Source of the DNA: Comamonadaceae bacterium
GTDB taxonomy: Bacteria > Pseudomonadota > Gammaproteobacteria > Burkholderiales > Burkholderiaceae_C
Reading direction: 5' to 3'
Length of the DNA: 11,148 bases
Assembly (NCBI GenBank): GCA_947469815.1
Contig: CANIRI010000042.1
Span: 1 to 11,148, forward strand
The notes beneath the pieces are model-generated. The model had not been told where the DNA came from, ran no database searches, and saw only the letters and a list, made by a program, of their open reading frames with translations. A program made the translations under genes and the position numbers. Below, in pieces: positions 1-6,814 of the stretch (within the stretch, counting starts at the first letter, position 1; every line of letters begins with the position of its first letter).

Positions 1-479
1 CGGCTATCAATGCGCTGGACATCAATGTGATCTACACCTACCAAGCCGCTGCGCTCACTGCAGTGCAAGTGCAAGCCCTCACAACAGGTCAGTTGGGCGA
101 ACTCGATCCAGAACAAGTGGCTGCCATCGCATCCGAAGGCATTGCACAGCTCAGCGCGGCACAGGTGCCTGCCCTGAGCAGCGACGCCATCGGCGCACTG
201 CTGCCCAACCAGATGACGGCGATGACGACCGCCGCCTTGAACGCACTGACCAGCGACCAGCTGATTTCCATATCCACCGATGCCATCGCCGCACTCAGCA
301 CCGAACAAGTCCACAAGCTCAGCGACGCTCAGTTGGGCTACCTGACGGCCGACCAGCTGCAGGCCATGGATGTCTTACAGCTGGGGGCTTTGGATTCAAA
401 CCAGGTTGCGGTGCTGACCTCCGACCAGACGGTCAAGCTCAGCGAGGCCCAAATGGCGGCGCTGAACTTAAGCAGCTAA
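1..479 (+). CDS. Octapeptide-repeat protein, C-terminal part (runs off left edge)
   Basis: The reading frame is open from the left edge (first whole codon at base 3) to a TAA at 477-479, so the true start lies outside the window. The GTG at 27 is only an internal codon. The visible 158 residues are almost entirely 19 consecutive eight-residue repeats of the form [LIVM]-x-x-[LIM]-[ST/D]-x-x-[QA], for example LGYLTADQ, IAALSTEQ and VAVLTSDQ. In the middle, units ending in Q tend to alternate with units ending in A. The protein ends inside the last repeat (MAALNLSS) with no separate C-terminal domain. No cysteine, transmembrane segment or catalytic motif is visible. Regular spacing of aliphatic residues suggests a helical solenoid or fibrous surface protein, but the function is unknown. 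It is convergent with the metalloprotease gene and is the only gene read on the plus strand. Confidence 0.75.
   Translation, partial: AINALDINVIYTYQAAALTAVQVQALTTGQLGELDPEQVAAIASEGIAQLSAAQVPALSSDAIGALLPNQMTAMTTAALNALTSDQLISISTDAIAALSTEQVHKLSDAQLGYLTADQLQAMDVLQLGALDSNQVAVLTSDQTVKLSEAQMAALNLSS
21..476 (+). repeat. 24-bp / 8-residue coding tandem repeat
   Basis: There are nineteen in-frame octads from INVIYTYQ to MAALNLSS. The repeat is conserved in protein but diverged in DNA, so it is an old array kept by selection on the protein rather than a recent expansion. Confidence 0.75.
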
Positions 480-495
480 GGTCAAGGCCCACGGG

Positions 496-513
496 AGCGC
501 AGGCGCGTGCGCT
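496..513. terminator. Possible hairpin between convergent genes
   Basis: AGCGCA and TGCGCT are perfect 6-bp arms around a 6-base loop, lying between the plus-strand stop (479) and the minus-strand stop (547). Neither side has a T-tract, so it is not a classical intrinsic terminator. It may only be a pause or 3'-end stabilising stem. Confidence 0.3.
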
Positions 514-546
514 GCTGATCCCGCCTGATGTCGCCTGATTCCGCCT

Positions 547-2406
547 TTAGGCAACGAAGGCAAAGGTATTGGAAGAAACCGCTGCGCCGGCCACGGCGCG
601 GTAAGCCGCAATCTTCACGGCCGCATAGCCGCTACCCGACCCATCGGCGTCGTAATAGATGTCCCCGGTGCTTTGGTTCACCACAATGCGGCTGTCTTTG
701 CTGCGCGCTGCACCGCTCGTACCAAGGTCAATATTTTTCGCCGTCAGGCTACCAAAGAGCGACTTGCTCAGGGCGATGCGGTCACAGCTCTGCAGGTTGT
801 TGATGTCGTTGAACGCGCCCTGCTTAAAGGCTCCGTTGAGCACCACGGTATCTGCCGCCAATGCCGTGCCCAGGCTGACCTTGTTGATCTTGCTACCGTA
901 GGCCAGGGCCACATTCTTGTTACCGCTGTACTGGCGCACTGCTTTGCTGTCGGCGCTGAGCATATTGATGCTGGAGAAGGTTCCCGCGTTCAGGTTCACC
1001 GTGCTGCCCTTGCTCAAGCCCGCCAGATCGATCGTGTCGCGTCCGGTGGCTGAGTACAAGGTGGACAGCCCAGGCTTGCTGTCAGAGAAGCTGAATTGCC
1101 CGCCAGCGCCCGCGACATCACCCGCAGCGGTGGAGCCCGCAGTGTTCACCCCGTACAGGTACTGCAGCGCCGCCACGTCGTACAGCATGTAGCTCAGGTT
1201 GTTGACGCCGGCGGTGTATGCGTTGGACTTGTACGACATCAGGGAGTACTGCTGGTTGTCGGTCGCCGAGGGCAAAAACGGGCCGGTGGCGGCGCTCCCG
1301 GATGCATCGTAGTTGCCCGGGTGTTTAAGGCCCAGCGCGTGGCCCAGCTCGTGCCAAATCTCCGACCACCCCACCGTGCCTGCGGTAGAGTCGCCCACAT
1401 ACCCGCCGGGCTGGGCATTGAGGAATGTGTAGACCTTGTCGGTCAAGGGATAAGAGGCCGGCAGGTTGGAAATGCCGCCCAGCCCATAGGCGCCGCCCGC
1501 ACGCGCGCTCATGTCGTAGGTGCCGAGCTGGATGTTGCCGCTGCCGTCTGTGGCCTCGGTGAAGTTCAGCTTGGTTACCGAACTGATATACGCCAGCGCC
1601 GCCCGCGCCGCCGCTTTTTGGTTGGCATCCATCTCGGCGAATTGCTTGTCTTTCCCGATGGAGGGGAAGTCATTTTTCAAAATAGCCGTTGGCGCCTGGC
1701 TGGCGGTGGTGAAGCTGTAGCTCAGCTGCTGGCGTGCGCTCCCGGGCGACAGGGCCCACACCCCCGGCATCACCTGTGTGGTGCCCACGCTGGGCGTCGC
1801 GCCTTGCGCGTGCCACCAGGCCACATCGCGCTGCAGCATGGCGTCCAGGCTGGTGTTGCCAGTCGTTTTCGGCAGCGGGGGCTCAGTGCCCTGGATAGTG
1901 GCGTCAAAAGCGCCGGTGAATTTACCGCCCTTGGCGACAGACCAGGTGAAGGTGTATTCGCCCGACTCTTTGGCGGTGAACGTGCCGCTCTTGAGGCTCA
2001 GCGCCGTGGCCTTGGTGTCGGAGGGCCCCTTGAGGCTCAGGCTGGCGGCGGGTGCAGAGCCCTTGCTCTGGTACGCATACAAATACGAAGAGGCCGCCGT
2101 ATAGCGGAAACCCTTGATCAGATGCGCTTTGATCGTGACCGTGGACATATCCTGGTCAGCGGGGTTGAGCTCGGCAGCCGCGAAAGTCGCCTTGTGGTCA
2201 TAGCCCACGAAACCCATATTGAAGGTCAGCGCGGCCGCCGTTCCTTGTGGGCTAGCTGCCGCATCCTTGGGTGCGGCAGGCGGCTGCACGGTCACCGACT
2301 TGGTCAGCCCGTTGACCATGCGCACCACCTTCACAGGTGGGGCCAATACCGCTTGGGTACTGCGCAAGGCCAGGCTTGGCGTTCTGGACAGGGCAGCCAC
2401 TGGCAT
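547..2406 (-). CDS. Serralysin-like (M10) zinc metalloprotease without RTX repeats
   Basis: This 619-residue protein is a probable secreted endopeptidase. Residues 352-362 form the metzincin zinc site HExxHxxGxxH (HELGHALGLKH): H352, H356 and H362 bind zinc and E353 is the catalytic base. The Met-turn SLMSY is at 388-392, with Y392 the usual extra ligand of serralysins. YDVAALQYLYGVN (409-421) matches the family motif just after the catalytic domain. Residues 1-180 form a Ser/Ala-rich N-terminal region with a beta-sandwich-like part (about 60-172) and no Sec signal. After 455 the protein resembles a serralysin C-terminal domain, but I find no GGxGxD nonapeptides. It keeps the terminal DIYYDADGSGSG block (582-592) and ends TFAFVA, as type I secretion substrates often do. 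Its ATG lies 24 bases after the preceding stop, with GAAGGCAGG just upstream, so it is probably the last gene of the operon. Confidence 0.88.
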   Translation of the reverse strand: MPVAALSRTPSLALRSTQAVLAPPVKVVRMVNGLTKSVTVQPPAAPKDAAASPQGTAAALTFNMGFVGYDHKATFAAAELNPADQDMSTVTIKAHLIKGFRYTAASSYLYAYQSKGSAPAASLSLKGPSDTKATALSLKSGTFTAKESGEYTFTWSVAKGGKFTGAFDATIQGTEPPLPKTTGNTSLDAMLQRDVAWWHAQGATPSVGTTQVMPGVWALSPGSARQQLSYSFTTASQAPTAILKNDFPSIGKDKQFAEMDANQKAAARAALAYISSVTKLNFTEATDGSGNIQLGTYDMSARAGGAYGLGGISNLPASYPLTDKVYTFLNAQPGGYVGDSTAGTVGWSEIWHELGHALGLKHPGNYDASGSAATGPFLPSATDNQQYSLMSYKSNAYTAGVNNLSYMLYDVAALQYLYGVNTAGSTAAGDVAGAGGQFSFSDSKPGLSTLYSATGRDTIDLAGLSKGSTVNLNAGTFSSINMLSADSKAVRQYSGNKNVALAYGSKINKVSLGTALAADTVVLNGAFKQGAFNDINNLQSCDRIALSKSLFGSLTAKNIDLGTSGAARSKDSRIVVNQSTGDIYYDADGSGSGYAAVKIAAYRAVAGAAVSSNTFAFVA

Positions 2407-2430
2407 AAGCCTGCCTTCAGCCTCAGGGCT

Positions 2431-2742
2431 TCAGTGAAACTTCACTTGCAAAGGGCGCGCGGTGATGATCTGCAACAGCAGGGCGTAAGCCGTGGCGTTG
2501 GCCCGAAAGTCTGCCTTCGATACCGCCAGCGGCGCACCGTCTGTGACGCTGATCGAGGCGATAGACCCCGCCCCCGCAGCCACTGCCAATTCACCAAAGT
2601 GTGCCGACACTTCTTGTGCTGTGCCGGCCACCGGGATCGCCCCTGGCGCTCCGCCGGCCAAGGCCTGCAGCGCGCCAGCGGGTGTCATCACGCCGCTGGC
2701 TGCCACGGGCTCCTGACCCGTCCTGATGCTGTCATCCACCAT
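2431..2742 (-). CDS. Miniature single-unit version of the large repeat protein
   Basis: This 103-residue protein matches the architecture of the 1248-residue protein encoded just upstream, reduced to one repeat unit. Its N-terminal stretch VMTPAGALQALAGG parallels PMTAQAAIEAFEAG at residues 24-37 of the large protein. Residues 39-92 are one unit: VAGTAQEVSAHFGELA, then ASISVTDGAPLAVSKADF, matching SVEGTAAEVSLNFASLA and the VTVQDTANNVALTATQF segment of unit 2. It ends LLLQIITARPLQVKFH, comparable in position and pattern to LDKFTVDANITFTV at the end of the large protein. There is no signal peptide, cysteine or membrane segment. The ATG at 2742 has AAGG about 8 bases upstream. It sits 47 bases after the large gene and 24 before the protease. 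Function unknown: it could cap or nucleate assembly of the large protein, or be a chaperone or inhibitor for the protease. Confidence 0.75.
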   Translation of the reverse strand: MVDDSIRTGQEPVAASGVMTPAGALQALAGGAPGAIPVAGTAQEVSAHFGELAVAAGAGSIASISVTDGAPLAVSKADFRANATAYALLLQIITARPLQVKFH

Positions 2743-2789
2743 AGAGATACCTTGCTCTTTTTCAGGATCAGGTTCAGGCGTTACTGCTA

Positions 2790-5700
2790 TCAGACCGTGA
2801 AGGTGATGTTCGCGTCAACGGTGAACTTGTCAAGGACATCAAGGTAGTCTTGCGTCACAGGGCCGGCGGTGTCATCGGTGTTGCTGAAGTCGGCCAGGGA
2901 AATCGTGATGGTGTCATCGGTATCGTCCGACACGTCCAACTCGACTGCGGTCAACTTGTCGCCTGCATCGATCAGGTCTTCAAAGGCAGTGCTCAGCGCC
3001 CCGCCCATGTCCTTCACGGTAAACGAATCCACACTCTCGTCCCCCGTAGCAGCCGCAACATCGACTCCAGCCAGTTCGGTAATGGTCGCGTGGTAGACGT
3101 CCCCATTGGCATTGGTGATCTTGTCCAGCAAGCCGGTGCCTGCCGTGACGTTGTCAATGTATTGCAGACCAGTCAGTGCCAGCGCCGCATTGTCAGAAAC
3201 CACCACCTCCGAGATCTTGTCGACGTTTTCATCCAGCGCAGCCACACCGTTTGTCGCGTCACCGATGATGGCGAGGATGTTCGCGGCCGTATCTTTGACG
3301 GCAGCGAAATTCACCGAGGTATCGTCGAGCAAGGCCACTAGGTCGCCTGCTTCTACATCCTCCACCTCCCAGGTCATGGTCGACAACACGTCAGCGCGCG
3401 CGGTGGCCACGTCGGTGTAGTCGGTGTACGAAACTACGATGTCGGCAACGTCACTTTGCGTAACCGTTGTCAGCTTGGTGGCTTCATCAACGGCCCGCTG
3501 AATCGCCAGAATATTGGCGCCCAAGCCATCTGCATCGTCTTCGACATCGAATGTAATGATGTTGGTGTCGGCTAAAACCGCGTCAATGTCATCCGAGTCC
3601 AAAGCCGTGATGACAGCCTGGTATCCGGAAGTTCCGTTGGTCATGATCTTGTTCAGGGTAGCGCCGTTGGCAGCGTACTCGGCGCCGGTGAGCTCCAGCT
3701 GGTTTTCGGAACCATCATCGCCACCGTCCGTGCGGTTGATCACCTGGAGCTTGGTAGACAGCTCAAGATCTGCCAGGTTGGCTGTGATATCCGCGCCCTC
3801 GCCGCTTGCGGTGTAGGACGCCACATGGTCATCTGTGTTCACATCGTCAGCGGCATCAGCCGCATCCTCAATGGTCACTGCAGACAGCGCCAGTTTGTAG
3901 TCACCGTCGGGCACATCCGTGGTCACGTTCAAAATGCTCAGCGCCGAAGCCTTGCTGGCCGTGTACACATCAGCCGAAATGTTAATGGTATTGGCTTTGT
4001 CGGTCACCGTGATCGCGGTCAGGGTGCCGCTGGCCTCCAGAACATTCAGTTCGGCCAGCCTGCCACCCACCGAGGCACCTGCACCGGTCACCGTCATTTC
4101 TGCCACATGGGTGTTGGTCGCAGTGACAGTGGCTTTCTCAGCCGTCACATCGGTCACTTTCAGGTCGTAGTTGTTGTCGCCGTCACTGTCGACGATCTTG
4201 TCCAACATAGACTGGTAGCTTGCCGAGCTGAAGTTGGCGAATGACATTTTGATGTTGCCAGAGCCGTCATCGGTGATCTTGTCCAACTTGCCGGCGTCGA
4301 AGACCGCCTTCAGGTCGGAGAGTTTCAGGCCGATGTTCTCGGAGGTGTCGGCTACCTCCATCTTGGTGACCTTTGCGCCCCACTTGGCGTGATTCTTGAG
4401 GGCCAAGGCATCGCCGGCAGCTACGCCAGTGACATCGAGCTTGTACTCGCCAGCAGTTTGGGTGGAGCCCACTTTGCCATAAATTTTGTCAAGCACTTTG
4501 ACGATGGCGGTCTCTTGCAAATCGTCGTAGGTGATGGCGATGGCAGGACGGCCGCCTGCGGCGTCGGACTGGTTGATGCGCGACAACTTACCAGCCTCTG
4601 AGAGGTCCATTAATTCGTCGTTGACCTCACCAGCGATGTTTGCGGCATCGTCCGTGATGCTGACGCTCGTCACCTGGTCCCAGTTGTCTCCGTCGAACGT
4701 GGCGTGGGCAAGATCTGCCACCAAGACCTGGCTCAGGGAGACAGAGAAATCCGTGTTCTCCTGCGTGCCAGTAGTGACCAAGTCGGTGTCGACGCCGTTA
4801 TTGGCCCGGACCAGATCCAGGACGTTTTGCGCGCCCGTGCTCTTGTACACGGCGGACGTCATGGACATAGTGCCGTCGTCTGACAGGGTAATTCCCGTGA
4901 GAGTGCCCAAGGCCTCTGCGGCAATCAGTTGCGTCATCGCGCCGCCAAAATTGACCGCCTTGTCTTTGAACGTGAATTCGGTGATGTCATCATTGGCAAT
5001 GACTGCTGCGAGGTCTGCTGCGCCCACATCCTTGACCTTGATGGTGGCACCACCAGTGAGGTCCAACTTTTCAAAGGCAGACGCCTTGTACTGCGCCACC
5101 GTGAGTTCAATTTGATTGGCATCGCTGACGACGATGCTGGTCAGGTTTTTGCCGATCTTGGTGAGCGCGTCAAAATTTGTTTTGATGGCAGCAGCCTCAC
5201 CGGTAATCTCAGACCCGTCCATTTTGCTGTTGGTGAAAGCCTTCAGGTTGGCCATCGCATTGGTGAGGGAGTCTTCCACCTTGACTTTACTGACACTGGT
5301 GAGTTTCGTCATAGCGGCGACATCGGCGGCCAGCAGCCCGGTGACCACTGCAAAGCCGGTGGCCGCGCTGTAGGCGCCGCCAGTCGTTGCGTGCCGCTGC
5401 ACTTTCTTCAACATGGCCTGGTTGGCATTAAATTCGGCCTTGGTCAGCTCCAGTTTTCCACCCACGTCGGTGATGTTGATTTTGTCAATGCTGCCGCCCT
5501 TGGTGGCGTAATCTGTCGCAAAGGCTGCGAAGTTGGCCGTGATGTTTTCGGCGGTGTCTTCCAAGGTCGTCACATTGGTGCCATTGGCGGCCCAGTTAGT
5601 GAGCACATTGGCCACGTTGTCTTTGATGGTGACCTTGTCAACTTTGCCGGTTTGCACGGTTGCAGCCGCAGCCGCAGTGACGTTGGTCACCTTGACGTTG

Positions 5701-6410
5701 GCAGCGGCCATGATCTTGTCGTCCAAGGTCGCTTTGACAGTCGTGTCCTGGTAGTTGGCGTAGGAAATGCTGATGGTGTTGGCGCCATCGGTTTGGGCAA
5801 TAGACCCGACCTTGGCGTTGTTCAGCAGCGAAGCGGCGCCATTGCCCAACGAGGTCGTCAGATTGGCGGCAGTGTCTTTAACCGTCAGAGACTTCACGCG
5901 GGCATTGGCGGTCATAGTCGACAGGTCGCTCACCGCTGCACCGGACACCGACCAATTGACGTTACCAGCAACACCGGCGCTGTCTTTGATCTTGGCTTGC
6001 AATGTGCTCGTCGCGTTGAATTGCGTGGCCGTCAGGGCCACGTTATTTGCGGTGTCCTGCACGGTCACCAGGCTCACCTTGGCATGGCTGGTGGCAAGCG
6101 ACGCGAAGTTCAGCGACACCTCAGCGGCAGTTCCCTCGACAGACAGAGAAGACAGGCGCTTGTCAGCCAAAGCCGCCTTCAGGGTGGTGCCGCCCAAATC
6201 CAGGTCCAAGCCCTCGACGGAATAGGCGTGGAGTGCGGTTTTGGTGAACACGCTTCCCAACAAGGATTTGTTCGCCAGGTACTCGTCCGCATTCAAGGAC
6301 AGGGCCAGCGTGGTGCCGCCCGTTGTGGAGATGTTCTTAATTTTCGAACCCAACTCCAGCAAAGCACTGATATTTGTCTCGATGTTCGCTTTGGAGTCGC
6401 TGATCATCAC
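2790..6410 (-). repeat. About 13 degenerate ~280-bp coding repeats
   Basis: Units start near residues 43 and 129, then roughly every 85-105 residues, each opening with the [VF]-x-[VI]-x-D-[TSD]-x-x-N-like strand. Units 4 and 5 are compound: each holds an extra half-unit (LEDTAENITANF; EITGEAAAIKTNF). The last unit stops after its first half and ends in the C-terminal strand. Confidence 0.75.
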
Positions 6411-6536
6411 ACCGGACAGCGCCGTACCGGCCTCGAATGCTTCGATCGCAGCCTGGGCCGTCATTGGGGTCGCAACGGCGGAAGTGCGCGCAACGGCGAG
6501 GGTAGGGGCTGCGTAAGATACTGCGGAAACTTGCAT
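2790..6536 (-). CDS. Giant repeat surface/secreted protein (about 13 units of ~90 residues)
   Basis: This 1248-residue protein has a short N-terminal cap (1-42) followed by about 13 repeats. The unit core is roughly V-x-V-x-D-T-A-A-N-[IL], an amphipathic helix ending in x-x-L, then a-x-I-x-[VL]-x-D and a strand plus helix (LTAxQY), then a linker strand (YxLxVTxVxAxD) leading to the next unit. Examples are SLTVKDTAANLTTSL and KMEVADTSENIGLKL. This style occurs in large 'beta strand repeat' surface proteins of proteobacteria, often type I secreted. I see no Sec signal, cysteine or catalytic motif. Early units are Lys/Thr-rich, later ones strongly acidic (runs such as TDGGDDGSE), which would suit calcium binding outside the cell. 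The C-terminus is ITFTV, a plausible type I secretion end. The ATG at 6536 has a perfect AAGGAGT Shine-Dalgarno sequence. Candidate roles are S-layer, adhesin or filament-associated layer; the exact role is unknown. Confidence 0.8.
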   Translation of the reverse strand: MQVSAVSYAAPTLAVARTSAVATPMTAQAAIEAFEAGTALSGVMISDSKANIETNISALLELGSKIKNISTTGGTTLALSLNADEYLANKSLLGSVFTKTALHAYSVEGLDLDLGGTTLKAALADKRLSSLSVEGTAAEVSLNFASLATSHAKVSLVTVQDTANNVALTATQFNATSTLQAKIKDSAGVAGNVNWSVSGAAVSDLSTMTANARVKSLTVKDTAANLTTSLGNGAASLLNNAKVGSIAQTDGANTISISYANYQDTTVKATLDDKIMAAANVKVTNVTAAAAATVQTGKVDKVTIKDNVANVLTNWAANGTNVTTLEDTAENITANFAAFATDYATKGGSIDKINITDVGGKLELTKAEFNANQAMLKKVQRHATTGGAYSAATGFAVVTGLLAADVAAMTKLTSVSKVKVEDSLTNAMANLKAFTNSKMDGSEITGEAAAIKTNFDALTKIGKNLTSIVVSDANQIELTVAQYKASAFEKLDLTGGATIKVKDVGAADLAAVIANDDITEFTFKDKAVNFGGAMTQLIAAEALGTLTGITLSDDGTMSMTSAVYKSTGAQNVLDLVRANNGVDTDLVTTGTQENTDFSVSLSQVLVADLAHATFDGDNWDQVTSVSITDDAANIAGEVNDELMDLSEAGKLSRINQSDAAGGRPAIAITYDDLQETAIVKVLDKIYGKVGSTQTAGEYKLDVTGVAAGDALALKNHAKWGAKVTKMEVADTSENIGLKLSDLKAVFDAGKLDKITDDGSGNIKMSFANFSSASYQSMLDKIVDSDGDNNYDLKVTDVTAEKATVTATNTHVAEMTVTGAGASVGGRLAELNVLEASGTLTAITVTDKANTINISADVYTASKASALSILNVTTDVPDGDYKLALSAVTIEDAADAADDVNTDDHVASYTASGEGADITANLADLELSTKLQVINRTDGGDDGSENQLELTGAEYAANGATLNKIMTNGTSGYQAVITALDSDDIDAVLADTNIITFDVEDDADGLGANILAIQRAVDEATKLTTVTQSDVADIVVSYTDYTDVATARADVLSTMTWEVEDVEAGDLVALLDDTSVNFAAVKDTAANILAIIGDATNGVAALDENVDKISEVVVSDNAALALTGLQYIDNVTAGTGLLDKITNANGDVYHATITELAGVDVAAATGDESVDSFTVKDMGGALSTAFEDLIDAGDKLTAVELDVSDDTDDTITISLADFSNTDDTAGPVTQDYLDVLDKFTVDANITFTV

Positions 6537-6540
6537 GATG

Positions 6541-6547
6541 ACTCCTT
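6541..6547 (-). promoter_or_regulatory. Ribosome binding site of the giant repeat gene
   Basis: AAGGAGT on the minus strand, 4 bases before the ATG at 6536 (TCATC counting from GGAG), is the strongest Shine-Dalgarno sequence in the window. It fixes the start codon and suggests high expression. Confidence 0.75.
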
Positions 6548-6561
6548 GGAAGGTCTGTCTG

Positions 6562-6577
6562 GCACCACAATTGGTGC
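6562..6577 (-). promoter_or_regulatory. 5'-UTR hairpin before the repeat gene
   Basis: GCACCA and TGGTGC are perfect 6-bp arms around ATTG, 14 bases upstream of the Shine-Dalgarno sequence and inside the leader predicted from the sigma-28 promoter. It may stabilise the mRNA or affect translation. Confidence 0.45.
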
Positions 6578-6626
6578 GTTGCTTTGGTTAACAACAACTT
6601 AGAGGTGTTTAAACCCCACAGCCTAT

Positions 6627-6653
6627 GAATCGGCGTCTATTTGGAAAGCTTTA
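6627..6653 (-). promoter_or_regulatory. Sigma-28 (FliA) type promoter of the repeat-protein operon
   Basis: On the minus strand TAAAGCTT (6653-6646) is followed by exactly 11 bases and then GCCGATTC (6634-6627). The established enterobacterial FliA consensus is TAAAGTTT-N11-GCCGATAA, so 13 of 16 positions match with exact spacing. Transcription would begin near 6620, giving a leader of about 84 bases before the ATG at 6536. This puts the secreted repeat protein, its miniature and the protease under the late flagellar sigma factor. Confidence 0.72.
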
Positions 6654-6671
6654 ATAAAGATTGAGACTTTT

Positions 6672-6688
6672 GACAAAAGATTTTTGTC
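6672..6688. promoter_or_regulatory. 17-bp palindrome upstream of the sigma-28 promoter
   Basis: GACAAAA-GAT-TTTTGTC has perfect 7-bp arms around a 3-base centre and ends 18 bases upstream of the -35 element. The size and position suit a dimeric regulator site, but the regulator is unknown. Confidence 0.4.
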
Positions 6689-6752
6689 TGGGCGGATCGG
6701 GACGCCGCGCCGCCTTCAGGAATCGGTGGAATCCGCGAAAACTTGAGGGTTT

Positions 6753-6776
6753 ACCCGTGGCGCAGGCTGCGCGGGT
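6753..6776. other. Interrupted hairpin in the intergenic region
   Basis: GCGCA-GGC-TGCGC is flanked by pairing ACCC and GGGT with a 3-base bulge. No T-tract follows on either strand. It lies between the CDP-ribitol gene end and the sigma-28 promoter and may help end transcription. Confidence 0.3.
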
Positions 6777-6782
6777 GCTAAT

Positions 6783-6802
6783 GGCCGACAGGCTTGCCGG
6801 CC
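6783..6802 (-). terminator. Possible terminator stem after the CDP-ribitol synthase gene
   Basis: On the minus strand GGCCGGC pairs with GTCGGCC (one G-U pair) around a 6-base loop, starting 12 bases after the TAA. The wobble pair fits only the minus-strand RNA. The following sequence (ATTAGC) has no T-run, so termination would be weak or Rho-assisted. Confidence 0.4.
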
Positions 6803-6814
6803 TTTGGGGTCGGT

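Noticed and set aside
21..476. CRISPR-like array
   Set aside because: The 24-base periodicity has no identical repeats or spacers and is fully explained by the coding octapeptides.
1096..2847. Long plus-strand open frame (583 codons) opposite the protease and miniature genes
   Set aside because: It lies fully antisense to genes with clear motifs, its product is Arg/Gly/His-rich with no recognisable domain, and it is typical of GC-rich shadow frames.
4929..6602. Long plus-strand open frame (557 codons) opposite the giant repeat gene
   Set aside because: It is antisense to a repeat protein with consistent protein-level periodicity; its apparent repeats are just the mirror of those.
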